Below, piece by piece: positions 1 to 11,136 of a DNA stretch of 64,000 nucleotides. The notes under the pieces are model-generated. The model worked only from the letters and a program-made list of their open reading frames with translations, was not told the origin of the DNA and did not search any database. The position numbers and the translations under genes were made by a program. Position 1 is the stretch's first letter. Each line of letters opens with the position of its first letter. The DNA is from Physcia stellaris (lineage: Eukaryota; Ascomycota; Lecanoromycetes; Caliciales; Physciaceae), in contig JABSSW010000044.1 in NCBI GenBank assembly GCA_018902385.1, forward strand, positions 124,001 through 188,000, in the 5' to 3' direction.

Positions 1-1
1 G

Positions 2-3000
2 TCGATATTGAACATTCTAGACAACGAACGGACAGGAATCGTCATTAAGAAGAAGGCAGTAGCCGCCATGTCAACATTAGCACTGTACTTACCGGATCGC
101 CTGCTGAGTTCGTTCGTCACGAGCACAATACAAGGGTTCCGTGCTGCGCAAGTCACAGCACAGAAGCAACGTTTGCTCATCACTGTTGTTGGTTCACTTG
201 CTCGATCTGTACCGCAACGTCTTGGTCCGCATCTGAAGAAACTGGCCCCATTCGTACTGGATGCTCTAAGTCAAGAACGATATCAGGAGCATAGAGAGGA
301 GCTGGCGGAAAATGGTGCTTCGAATCCTGAAGTAGAGGAGGTCTACGAAGCTGCCTTGGTTGCTCTGGAGGGCTTCCTGGCGTGCTGCAGCTACGAGATG
401 CGCCCCTATACCGGAGAGGCTATCAGCGCTGCCTTACGGTATGTTACCTACGATCCTAATGTTGCTGAGGAAGACGATGATGAAATGGGCGGTACCCAAC
501 CGGACAGTGATGATGAATTAGATGCAAACGGACTGGAAGATGACGAGGATCAAGATTATGAGGAAGAAGCTGGTATGAGCGATGACGATGACATGAGCTG
601 GAAAGTGCGACGATGCGCCGCCAAAGTAATCTTCGTTATTGTATCGACCAGAAGTAATGGTGATCTCCTCGATGATGGAATTTTATATGACAAAATCGCG
701 CCCGTTCTGGTCAAGCGGTTCCAAGAGAGAGAGGAGAACGTGAGACTTGAGATATTGGCAGCTTTAAACCTTCTGATCAGCAAGACTGGGCAAGGTATAC
801 CAAGCTCTGAGTCGGACAAGAACGATGCTGAAGCTCCACAATCTGAGCCGGCCCGCTCACGCAAACGACGAAGGGCTAGCACAAGCGAAAACGAGTTTGA
901 TTCACAGGGAATAGTACAGGTAACACTAGGCGTCAATTCTCCTATACCATCGCCACCTCCTGCATCTGGCCCCAAGGCAGATCTCGCCAGATCTCGCCCT
1001 GCCATTGTTCAAGGTATCATCAAGATACTCAAGCAAGGTTCGGCGCCCACCAAACAGGCAGGACTGGATTTGCTGCGCAACTTGATATTGGTACAAAGTG
1101 GTGGTCTTTCGGATCATCTCACCAATTTGATCAGTCCCCTTGTCGATGCAATCAAAATACCCACCGGATCAACGTCATTTACCGTGGCAGGAGCAGGAAG
1201 TCAATTGAGGATCGACGCTCTGCGACTTGCAGGGACCATCTGTGATACCCACCCGTCGCGAGTTATTGCACCCTATCTAGGAAATCTCATACCAGAAGTT
1301 GTTGCTGCAGCCAGGGAGAAGACGTTCAAAGTTTCTAGCCAGGCTTTGTCCACCGTTGAGAGTCTCGTGAGAGTCCTAACACCGCCGCGCTCTGCGAGCA
1401 GCCAACAGCAATATCGTTCATATATTGGTGTTCTGTACGATACTATCGTTGATCGAGCGACAACAATTGATGCAGACCTTGAGGTACGCCAGCGAGCTAT
1501 CCAGGCCCTTGGCGTACTACTCGCACGCACTTCCGGCGGTGCAAATACCAAGCTTCTCCAGCCTACGAGTAGAACCAAAGCACTTAGTGTATTACTCGAT
1601 CGCATGAGGAACGAAACCACACGTCTAGCTGCCGCTCAGGCTATAGACCTCGCGGCTGTCTCCTTGACTGAAAAGGATGATGCACAAAAGACGTGGATCC
1701 GCGAAGTAGTGCTCGAACTAGCAGCACAATTCCGAAAGAGTGACCGGGCGATCAGAAGTGCCAGCCTTATTGCATTGAGAAATCTGTCTGGTAACCGGGT
1801 AGCAGTCTCTTGCCTGGATGCGAAGACGATTCGAACACTAAGTGGCATGCTACTCCCGGTGATTGACATCAGCGATCTCAATACCTTGGGATTAGCAATG
1901 GTGATAGCCACAAGACTTGTCCAAAGCAACCCCAAGACCGTAGTTAATGACGATCTCATCAAGGTCCTATGTACCGTGGTAGTAGCTCCACTTAGTGGGG
2001 CTGTATTAGAGAGTTTCCTTACTTTGGTTAAAGCGATTGGAGAAGCAGATGTCGGACAGCCTCTTATGATGGGACTGCTCAATGTCGGCATCAGCGGCGA
2101 CCCAGCGGTTGTTGGCAAAGCCATTGGTACGCTGCTAGTTGCTGGAGGTCAAAAAATAGGAATCAAAATCGAGGCTTTCGTCACTGAACTTCAAAAAACT
2201 ACTGACGATATGCGGAAATGCTTAGCCTTATACATTCTGGGAGAAGCAGGTCTACGCCTTGGAGCAGACTCGCCGCTTGACCCAAAGTTGTTCTCCAATC
2301 ATTTCGTTTCAAAATCAGAAACGGTACCTCGAGCTGCCGCTGTGGCGTTTGGCCGCGCTGGAGCTGGCAATGTCAACGTATATCTCCCAGCCATCCTTTC
2401 GAACGCCAAGAAGTCTGGGAATGCGCAGTATCTCTCTCTACATGCTATTAAAGAAATCTTACAGTACGCTGGGAGGTCTGAAGCCAATATATCGCCATAC
2501 ATACAAGATATTTGGGAGCGGTTACTTTCGGCGTCCAAAGCAGAAGATAACAAGGCCGTTGGAGCAGAATGCATTGGCAGAATTACCGTCATAGAACCCA
2601 AGAGGTTCCTACCAATGATTCAAGTGAGTTGGAGCATTTTCCTTGGCGTACAGAAACATACTGACTCGTGCGTGTTCAAGAATCTCCTTCAAGATCCCGA
2701 TTCCACTACTAGAGGAATGGCCATTCAAGCGACCCGATTTACATTTGCAGAGGGTGACGAATCGTTTGATGATATCCTCAAGCCCATGCTCACTAAGATG
2801 TTAATCACAATGCTGAATGATACCAATACCGAGAACCGGCGGCTAGCACTGACTACACTCAATTCGGCGATACGTAACAAGCCAGACTTCGTCCTTCCCG
2901 ACCTATCCCAACTTCTTCCACTTGTTTTAAACGACTCCAGAATTAAGCCTGAACTCATTCGGGAGGTCCAGATGGGCCCTTTCAAGCACAAGGTTGACGA

Positions 3001-3507
3001 TGGACTTGAGGTTCGCAAGGTATGTACAGAGCATTGGATCCACTCTAGGATGCCGCTAACTTATGTCGGTGCCAGAGTGCTTACGAGACCCTCTACGCTC
3101 TGTTGAAGAACGCTTTCTCGCGCATCAGCACGCTGGATCTCTTCGACCGTGTCATTGCCGGCCTGGAAGACGAACACGAGATCAAAGTGCTCTGCAACAT
3201 CATGCTAACGGACCTAATTACACTGGACCCCGATGAAACATTCCGACGGCTAGATGCTATTGCGGAGAGCTTCAGGCGAGTGCTGTCTTTCAAGCCCAAG
3301 GAAAATGCGGTCAAGCAGGAGCTCGAGAAGGTCGAAGAAGCGCGCAAAGGGGCATTGAAAGTCACTGTAGCTTTGCACGGCACGTTTCCAAATGCAATGT
3401 CGACGACAATACCCGGTCAAGGACAGCTCTGGGGGCAATACTGGGACTGGGTAGTGAAGGAAAATCGGGCACAAGTCCAGAGCCTAGATCCAAATATCAA
3501 GGCCTAG
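2..3507 (+). CDS. CAND1: Cullin-associated NEDD8-dissociated protein 1 (CAND1/TIP120), 5' partial
   Basis: HEAT-repeat exchange factor that binds un-neddylated cullins and swaps substrate receptors on SCF-type ubiquitin ligases (family knowledge). About 1,130 residues are visible; the frame is open at the window edge and the family is usually about 1,200 or more, so roughly the first 100 residues are missing. The family hallmark is seen at about bp 440-615: a YDPN motif, a long acidic loop, then SDDDDMSWKVRR. The C-terminal TIP120 part ends with WVVKENRAQVQSLDPNIKA. I infer two introns. One is 2624-2680 (GTGAGT...CTGAC...AAG, 57 nt, in frame and free of stops); removing it restores the expected HEAT helix spacing. 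The other is 3020-3075 (GTATGT...CAG), joining EVRK to SAYETLYALL. Identity is very secure; the exact splice of the first intron is inferred. Confidence 0.95.
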
Positions 3508-4709
3508 ACCATGTGTGAAACACGTTGCCTTTCAGTGCTTGATCTGTATTTAGGACATTAGCGACTTCCGGCTCTAGAAGGCTTCTCTAAAAACTAATGG
3601 AAGGAGTGATTAAAACTTAATTTGATTCAAGTGAACATGACGTTAAGAAGCAGCCGTTCATTGGACTCGAAAAGGATCATTTCCGAAGGACGAAGCGTTT
3701 GCGTTAGTAGGATCAAGGCTTCCTTGTGTCTTTGCTGTAAGTAGGTAATGATGGACAGTAAAGGACGATTTCCGAGATTGAATATTCTAGTCCTGCAGGG
3801 TGATGCAGTGGGATACCGACCCTGCTTGTACGAGTATCTCCGTACATGATCGATACGCAGTGTATCGAAGTACCTGGTACTGCAGGGTCTTGACTAGACC
3901 ACTACTCCAGCGCCATGTTACGTTCTGTGCTTCCTGGATTTATATTGCTTGATGATGGATGTGCTTCATCACATCGGATCCACTTTCAACCTTTCGCAAT
4001 AGACGACTCTTGCAACGCGGCAGAGTGTCTTACGCGAAGGATAGTAGTCAATGGCAGTCTTCTCTTCGGTGAAGCTGATACATTGATTATGACGTTGGCC
4101 AGCATCTGCGAGTAATATGTCATTTTAGCTTCGAAGATCGCAGCCGTTACAGAATTAGCGTGAATCAAAAGCCGATAAGCTCTATCCCCACATTATCCCG
4201 TCAACCCTGAGACTCATCGAACCTCATATTTCCTCAATTGCCCTCTTCCAAGCACGGACCAGCCTCCTGCTGCTAGTCTTCCAGTACGACTGGCAAACTG
4301 ACCTGTCGACCTCTTACCGAGTCTCATGCCAGACCGTACCCCTCATTGACATACCTCGCCCCGTTACCCTTCATTCTTTGCAACTCAACCAAATTTACAT
4401 ATACGTGCGGAGTGAATGCTTGTTTTTGGAGCCAAGTGCTGATAGCTTGCAGAATTGAGTTATCCTTCCCAAGCTTGCCAACCTCCCTCGACTATAATCG
4501 CGAACCCCCATTCTGACTTCAGTCTCGGGCTTCCTCCACACCTAAAGAAGTATTTTGCAGGCAAAATAACAAGATACCTTAACACCGATCGACCCGCTGT
4601 TTTCTGCTCAGAGCTTTCAAATCCCGGTCACTGATCATTACTCATCTTCAATCTGGCAGGCAATAAGCGGAGGAGCTTCTCCGCCCAGGGAGGGAACCTT
4701 TTAAACAAA
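3508..4709. other. Intergenic region between CAND1 and PTC1
   Basis: No convincing gene. It holds the CAND1 3' flank and the PTC1 5' flank and leader. The last 400 bases are pyrimidine-rich, as is common in fungal promoters. Short open frames here (for example around 3915-4115) lack coding character. Confidence 0.6.
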
Positions 4710-6540
4710 ATGTTTGGTGGCTCTACAGACCCAACCAGATCACCCAAAGACAGTGATGCTACACCTCCATCGCCTTCTACATCAAAACCGCATTCTGGAC
4801 CTGGAAGCATTCCTGACGGTCTAACTCTGAAGCCAGTTGACGAAGGACGCGATGATGACGACGATCGGCTGGGCAGTAGTACGTTGGGATCCACGGGGAG
4901 GAAATCTACCGAGGATGTGTCGAGTCCAACGTCTGACAAAAAGCGAAGGAGTAGCGGTATAGCAAAAGCGGGTGCATTGTTCTCAAGCGCCAAACATTCA
5001 TTACATCTATCCGGGACGACCAATACCCAATCTCAGGATAATGGACGCCCTTCTCAACCTTCGGTCTTACAAAAGCTTGGAGCTACCGATCCCGCGCTGA
5101 GTGTCCCTCAAGGCTCGCTCAACAATTCCGCTGGCGAGTCTCGCCCGGGTCCAAGATCTACATTTCGGGTTGGCGTGACTGAAGATAAGAACAAGAAATG
5201 CAGACGGACGATGGAAGACACGCATGCCTATCTTTACAATTTCCTAAGTACTCCTGCCCCCGCCCTTGGCTCAGAGGCAGGGTCAGCATCGGGTAAAAGC
5301 CATAACTCGAAAGGAGACTCAAACTCTGAACGGAGCTTCAACCAGACGTCGCAAGTGGTAGAAACTGACAATGGATATTTCGCTATCTTTGATGGCCATG
5401 CAGGAACCTTTGCCGCTGACTGGTGTGGTAAGAAGCTTCATGTCCTCCTCGAGGAGATGATAAGGCAATATCCGAATACACCTGTACCGGAATTACTTGA
5501 TCAAACGTTTACCTCCGTGGACCAACAATTAGAAAAGCTTCCACTCAAAAACAGTGGTTGTACCGCTATCTGTGCAGTCCTCCGCTGGGAAGACAGAATA
5601 CCCAACTCACAGTCCGCTACAGGATCATCAGCAATAGCACCTGCTGCGGCCGCAGCGATCAAAGCGGCCAAGGAACCTAGTGACAGAAACTCCACTTCTG
5701 ACCCATCGCCTGCATCACAGGCGAGAGTTGCCGGCTCAGCATCAAGCGCAACCACCGCTATCCCAAAGTTGCAGGAAACAGCAAGCAGGCATCGAGTACT
5801 CTACACTGCTAATGTGGGAGACGCTCGGATAGTCCTTTGCCGCAATGGTAAAGCTCTGCGGCTCTCTTATGATCACAAAGGCAGCGATGAGAACGAAGGA
5901 AAGCGGATTTTGAACGCGGGTGGCTTAATTCTCAACAGCCGCGTAAATGGGGTCCTGGCTGTAACAAGGGCACTGGGTGACGCATACATGAAGGAATTGG
6001 TGACTGGACATCCATATACGACGGAGACGGTCATACAACCGGACATAGACGAATTCCTCATCTTAGCTTGCGATGGCGTAAGTTGTTTCTTGGATCTCCT
6101 TGGTGCGTAGCTAATGGTAGAAGCTTTGGGATGTTTGCAGCGACCAAGAAGCTGTAGACCTTGTACGACACACTCAGGATCCACAGGTATCGTCGAAGCA
6201 GCTGGTTGATCATGCACTTTCTCGATTTTCCACCGACAACTTATCGTGTATGATTGTCAGATTCGACAACAAAGCGCTTCAGCAAAATGTCGAGAGAAAA
6301 ACGGAGCCGATCGGGGTTGAGGGAGATCCGGCGACAGTCAAGGGCGGCATCAGCGAGGCAGACGCCATTGTTCAAGAAGCAAGAAAAAGCATGGGCGACA
6401 GCGGTAGGACGGAGCCAGCCGAGGAGGAGAAGAAGAAAGCTAGCCAGGACATGATCAAGGAGGAAGAAGAGCAGGAACCCGGGCCGGAATTGGACCCTGA
6501 AGGCGTCAAAAAGCTGGCCACAGTCAGACAGAAGCAGTAG
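4710..6540 (+). CDS. PTC1: Type 2C protein phosphatase, Ptc1 type
   Basis: Mn/Mg-dependent Ser/Thr phosphatase; yeast Ptc1 damps the HOG MAP-kinase pathway and acts in organelle inheritance (family knowledge). The ATG at 4710 opens a 456-codon exon. An intron at 6078-6123 (GTAAGT...CTAAT...AAG, 46 nt) joins ACDG to LWDV, restoring the PP2C motif. The product is about 594 residues. Visible motifs in order: a Ser/Pro-rich N-terminal extension (about 1-150), CRRTMED near 163-169 (metal-binding E/D), DGHAG near 228, GCTA near 280, [24 protein letters not shown] near 453 and DNLS near 494. The last 85 residues form a charged tail rich in Glu and Lys. A low-complexity Ala/Ser insert of about 70 residues sits between RWED and the ANVGD motif. 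The family is certain; Ptc1 rather than another PP2C rests on the [10 protein letters not shown] and [11 protein letters not shown] similarity. Confidence 0.93.
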
Positions 6541-7194
6541 CATCGAGCTTCGGTGAGGGTACCTCGGGATCTGGCTTTCTTTTCAATGGTGATATGGGGC
6601 AAGTAGTCTGTCGAGGCTCAGTCAGGCGTTTGGCGGTGGATCATAACGAGTGGATACGAGCATCACGGCATTTGCTTTTGGGGCGGCTGTCTTACGGCGT
6701 GAGCACTGAGCACCCAGAAAGACATGCGTGTTCATGTGAATAGTTCATCAGGGAGAGTTTGCGAACCAAAAGGCAAGATCAGCCCCTGCTTTGATCTCAC
6801 CAGATATTTCCATTCCTGCGCATTTACTTCCGGTCTATCGTATTCACGGTTCATCTCTCCAAAATTCAAGCTCGGAGGAAGCGAGTAGCTCCTTGGTATT
6901 GTGGGAACAGATAAAGCATGATTAGTTCGAAGAGATTTCGGGAAGTATTGACTGACAACATGTTAACCAATTCTTTGCCTGAAAAGAGAAAAGTCAATTT
7001 CCAAGCTAGGCAAACCGTGGCTCTGCCATCCGCTTCGCTTTTCGAGGGTCAACACTCCAACCTCCCAAAATAGATTACCAGCTTTCGCTAGCGCCGTATC
7101 GTCGGCTTATCAGCATTTTATTGTTTTTTCCAAGCTGGCACTGCAACAAGATAGCTTGTCACTCCTTCCCTCCTTTTCGCTGAAATTTCAATTG
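6541..7194. other. Intergenic region, PTC1 3' flank and NDE1 promoter
   Basis: No gene seen. The last 130 bases before the NDE1 start are pyrimidine-rich and presumably contain its promoter and leader. A TTG-initiated upstream extension of the NDE1 frame (from 7156) is open, but the first ATG is at 7195. Confidence 0.5.
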
Positions 7195-8991
7195 ATGGCG
7201 ACAAAGGTAGCGATGCGGCATCCGCTGTGGGCGACCTCGCATAAGGCCTCCTTTGCTTTGGCTACTTCCGCACGACGCACCTTCACCAGCTCACCGCGTC
7301 CAATCACTTCCGGCCTTTCCCTCCGCCCAACTGCTCAAAAGCTTGAGCTTCAAAACTCTTTCCGACGTTCCTATGCCGACAACATATCTCCGGTCACAAA
7401 GCGACGAGGCCGAGGTTTCTTCAGGTGGACTTGGCGAATAACATACGTATCAGCAATTGGTGCTGTTGCCTATCTTTCCTACAACATCTACTCCCTCCGA
7501 ACTCCGCAAGAACAGTTTGAGCCTGATCCATCAAAGAAAACCCTGGTCATCCTCGGTAGGTAGGATGAATCCTACAGTCCGGCCGACAGTCACTGACACC
7601 TTTTAGGGACTGGCTGGGGCTCAATCTCTCTCTTGAAGAAACTTGACACGGAAAACTACAATGTCGTCGTCATATCCCCAAGAAATTTCTTTCTGTTCAC
7701 CCCCCTTCTACCATCATGTACGACTGGCACAATCGAGCATCGATCCATCATGGAACCAGTCCGAAGCATCTTGCGACACAAGAAGGCAACAGTCAAATAC
7801 TATGAAGCAGATGCTACAAAGATTGACCACGAGAAGAAGGTTGTCTACATCAACGATGACTCGGACATTAAAGGCGAAACATCCTCTACCGAAGTGCCGT
7901 TTGATATGCTTGTTGTAGGCGTAGGCGCAGAGAACGCTACGTTTGGCATCCAAGGGGTGAAGGAAAACTCTTGCTTCCTCAAAGAAGTTGGAGACGCTCA
8001 AAAGATCCGAAAGCGAATCATGGACTGTGTTGAGACCGCGAGCTTCAAAGATCAATCCCCCGAAGAGCGCAAACGACTACTGCACATGGTCGTGGTAGGC
8101 GGTGGCCCAACAGGTGTTGAGTTTGCTGGCGAGCTGCAAGACTTCTTCGAGGAGGATCTCCGCAAATGGGTCCCTGAGATTACTGACAACTTCCATGTCA
8201 CGCTCGTAGAGGCCATGGACAAGGTCCTTCCCATGTTCTCGAAACAACTCATCGACTACACCGAGAAAACCTTTAAGGAGGAAAGTATCACGATTCGCAC
8301 AAATACTCAGGTCAAGAAGGTTAATGAGAAAACCATCGAGGCCGAATGGAAGAAAGCCGATGGAACTAAAGAGAAAGAGACAATACCTTACGGGCTCCTT
8401 GTCTGGGCTACCGGCAATGCCGTTCGTCCGGTGGTCAAGGATCTCATGAGCCAAATACCCGCCCAGAAAGACTCACGACGTGGTCTAGCGGTGAATGAAT
8501 ACCTAGTCGTGAACGGCGCCGAAAATATATGGGCAGTAGGTGATTGCGCGATTGCCAATTACGCTCCAACGGCGCAAGTTGCTTCGCAAGAAGGTGCTTT
8601 CCTTGCTCGGATGTTCAATTCTCTGGCCAAGACGGAGACCATCAACGACGAACTCACCACGCTATCTGATAAGCAATCTCGAGAAATGGACAAGGAGAAG
8701 CGCACTGCAATCCTAGGCGAGATTAAGACCTTGCAAAAAAGCCTCCGCCGCGTCAAACAAATTGGACCTTTCGAGTACAGTCACCAGGGCAGCTTAGCAT
8801 ACATTGGCAGTGAGAGAGCGGTTGCGGATGTCAGCTGGCTAAGTGGAAACTTTGCTTCCGGTGGCACGCTGACGTACCTGTTCTGGAAGAGTGCATATCT
8901 GAACATGTGCTTCAGCCAGAGAAACCGGGTGTTGGTCATTATAGACTGGATGAAGGCAAAGGTGTTTGGGAGAGATGTCAGTCGCGAGTGA
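7195..8991 (+). CDS. NDE1: Alternative (type II) mitochondrial NADH:ubiquinone oxidoreductase, external type
   Basis: Rotenone-insensitive flavoprotein that passes electrons from NADH to ubiquinone without pumping protons (family knowledge). Exon 1 is 7195-7555. The intron 7556-7606 (GTAGGT...CTGAC...TAG, 51 nt) splits a glycine codon, and exon 2 is 7607-8991; the product is 581 residues. The N-terminus is rich in Arg, Ser and Thr, typical of a mitochondrial presequence. One hydrophobic segment near residues 79-100 (YVSAIGAVAYLSYNIY) is consistent with an inner-membrane anchor. The first Rossmann motif GTGWGS is at about 121, the second VVGGGPTGVEFAGEL at about 282, and the FAD-site WAVGDCA comes later. 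No EF-hand insert is seen, so it is not the calcium-binding subtype. External orientation is inferred from the anchor. Confidence 0.92.
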
Positions 8992-9357
8992 AGATCCGTA
9001 GGTTGTCTTCTGTTGAGATGTTCAGCGATACCATAATAGACGGGGATTGAATAATAGACGGCGATGGTGTTTACGCATGGCTTAAGGGTACTGGCACAAG
9101 GGATTCCATCCCTACTTTCTTCGGGGTACTGGGATGGTCATTTGGCTTCACCACTGGATCGATTAGATCTTTCATTATTGAGGGTGTGACCTTTTCATCG
9201 AAAAGAGCCTGAGTATCGTTGTTTTCAAGTGTTCAAAAACGTTCTGATTGCCGCAGCTTTCGAAGCATCTGCTCTGCAGCAAAGCTATTCAGAACATCTT
9301 TTCCGTGCTTCTTACGGGTTTCTCTTCGATCCCGAATCGCGACTGTCGATTGCATCC
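8992..9357. other. Convergent intergenic region NDE1/HEM3
   Basis: It lies between two stop codons of convergent genes. It should contain both transcription ends; no gene or clear terminator motif was recognised. Confidence 0.5.
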
Positions 9358-10560
9358 TCAAGCATTGTCCTGCCCCTGGATCATGCCCCTGTTCAGCGTA
9401 ATCTTCTCCAATATCTTCGCGGCGCCCTTTTCCACCAGCTCTTGAGCCATCTCCCATCCCGCCTCCTCGGCATCCTCATCGCTCTCTACCACCCTCCTTC
9501 TCTCCGCCTGTACGCACTCCTTCCCATCCAGACTCACAACCATGGCCCTCATAACCAGCACGCCCCTCCCCCTATCGTCCTCAACCCCCTTCCCTTCGTC
9601 ATGCCCACCACCTCGGTCTCCGCCTTCATTCCTCCCCTCTCTCTCCTCCTCCCACTCAGTCTCACACCCAAGCGGCACACTACACCCCCCCTCAACAGTC
9701 CTCAGCAAACTCCTCTCCGCCCTCGTCTCCCACTCGACCCTCCTCCTCTTAACCCCATCCACCAAGCCCTCCACCCACTCATCCCCCTCCCTAAACTCGA
9801 CCCCCAACGCGCCCTGCCCCACAGCGCGCAACATACCCTCCTTGGCGCCCAACCAGGCATCAATCCTCTCGCCGAGGCCCAAGCGCTCCACGCCCGCGCC
9901 CGCGATGATAATGGCGTCGAAGCCGTTCGCCGGGTCGTCGAGCTTGCGCAGGCGCGTGTGCACGTTGCCGCGGACGTTTTTGACGATCAGGTGCGGGTGC
10001 GCGCGGTGGACCATTGCTGATCTGCGGACGCTGCTGGTGCCTACCACTGCGCCGGGGGGGAGGGAGGCTAATCCCTTCTTCTCCTCTTCTTCTTCTTCCT
10101 CCTTCCCTAAGCCTTCCCCCTCCCCCTTTTCCCTCCCCTCCTCAAGCTCTCTCCGCAAAACAAGAACATCCCCCCCCCTCGCCCTCGCCCCCACGCTCTT
10201 GACTATACACCCCTCCTCCACCTTGGTCGGCACGTCCTTGAGGCTGTGCACGATGCAATCGATCTCCCCCCTCAGCAGCGACGCCTCGAGGTCGTGCGTC
10301 CAGAGCGATTTCCCCGACTGCGCCAGCGTGTGCAGGTTCGTTTCTTTGTCCGCGTCGCCCGCTTGCGTGGAGGTGCTGTGGGTTGTTGTCTGCAGCGTGG
10401 GCGTGCTGTGTGAGAGGAGGGTCGTGAAGAGGGAGACTTGCGCGAGGGCGAGGGCGGAGGCGCGGGTGCCGATGCGGAGGGTTGGGGGGTGGAGGGGGTG
10501 GGGGTTGGGTTTGGGAGGTTGCTGGGGGGTGCGCTGGTGGGAGGAGGGGGAGGTGGCCAT
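9358..10560 (-). CDS. HEM3: Porphobilinogen deaminase (hydroxymethylbilane synthase)
   Basis: Third step of the haem pathway: joins four porphobilinogen units into hydroxymethylbilane, in the cytosol (family knowledge). It is a single exon of 400 residues. Clear family blocks are IGTRASALALAQ near the start, LWTHDLEASLLRGEIDCIVHSL in two parts, KDVPTK, GTSSVRRSA, RGNVHTRLRKLD, GFDAIIIAGAGVERLG and VGQGALGVE. The cofactor block VEGGCSVPLGC carries the Cys (about residue 293) that binds the dipyrromethane primer. A Glu/Lys/Gly low-complexity insert sits between the KDVPTK domain and GTSSVRR. A second insert follows the cofactor loop. The coding strand is strongly purine-rich, which creates long mirror ORFs on the other strand. 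The start at 10560 gives a Pro/Ser/Thr-rich N-terminus of about 27 residues before the conserved core. Confidence 0.96.
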   Translation of the reverse strand: MATSPSSHQRTPQQPPKPNPHPLHPPTLRIGTRASALALAQVSLFTTLLSHSTPTLQTTTHSTSTQAGDADKETNLHTLAQSGKSLWTHDLEASLLRGEIDCIVHSLKDVPTKVEEGCIVKSVGARARGGDVLVLRRELEEGREKGEGEGLGKEEEEEEEKKGLASLPPGAVVGTSSVRRSAMVHRAHPHLIVKNVRGNVHTRLRKLDDPANGFDAIIIAGAGVERLGLGERIDAWLGAKEGMLRAVGQGALGVEFREGDEWVEGLVDGVKRRRVEWETRAERSLLRTVEGGCSVPLGCETEWEEEREGRNEGGDRGGGHDEGKGVEDDRGRGVLVMRAMVVSLDGKECVQAERRRVVESDEDAEEAGWEMAQELVEKGAAKILEKITLNRGMIQGQDNA

Positions 10561-11136
10561 TGTGGTGGAGGCAAAGGTGGGATTGGGTTGTGGAATGCGA
10601 TTGGAAAGTTGATAATCTACAGTAGCGGTCTAAGAGATGAGCACCGTCGACGATGCCGCTTTCACATGCAAATATTTGGATATTCAACCCCAGCCCTAGT
10701 AAGCTGGAGAATTCCTAAACTTATCAGGATGATTGTCAAGACTGTATCTTCGTACTCCTACTAGTAGAGAGTAGATACTATGAAGATGCCATTGACGATC
10801 TTGTGTCAATTACGAACGAATATCAGGGAAGATTGGGTCGTTAGAACTTTGACTAATTCCACAGTTTGAGGAATTAAAATGAAAAATGATTCCCTGGCTG
10901 AACTTCACTTGGATATCCACCATCAATGTTGAATACCGCTTCATTGCTTATAGCTACACATATTCATACCAGTAGGCCAGTTGCCCTCCAAGTGACATAC
11001 CAATTGTAAACCAAATACAACGAACAAAAGCCGCTTCCCCAAACATGCGTGAGCAGTTCCATCTTAGATCTCCCTCGCTAGAAATGCTGTCGTATATAGT
11101 CGTATGTCGTAACGTCGTGTATGCCCGCCGCTAATG
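10561..11136. other. HEM3 upstream region and arrestin-gene 3' flank
   Basis: HEM3 reads leftward from 10560, so its promoter lies here. The arrestin gene ends at 11137 on the same strand. No other gene is seen. Confidence 0.5.

Noticed and set aside
9542-10612. A 356-codon + strand open frame opposite HEM3
   Set aside because: It is the mirror of the purine-rich HEM3 coding strand; composition is Pro/Ser/Leu low complexity with no family features.
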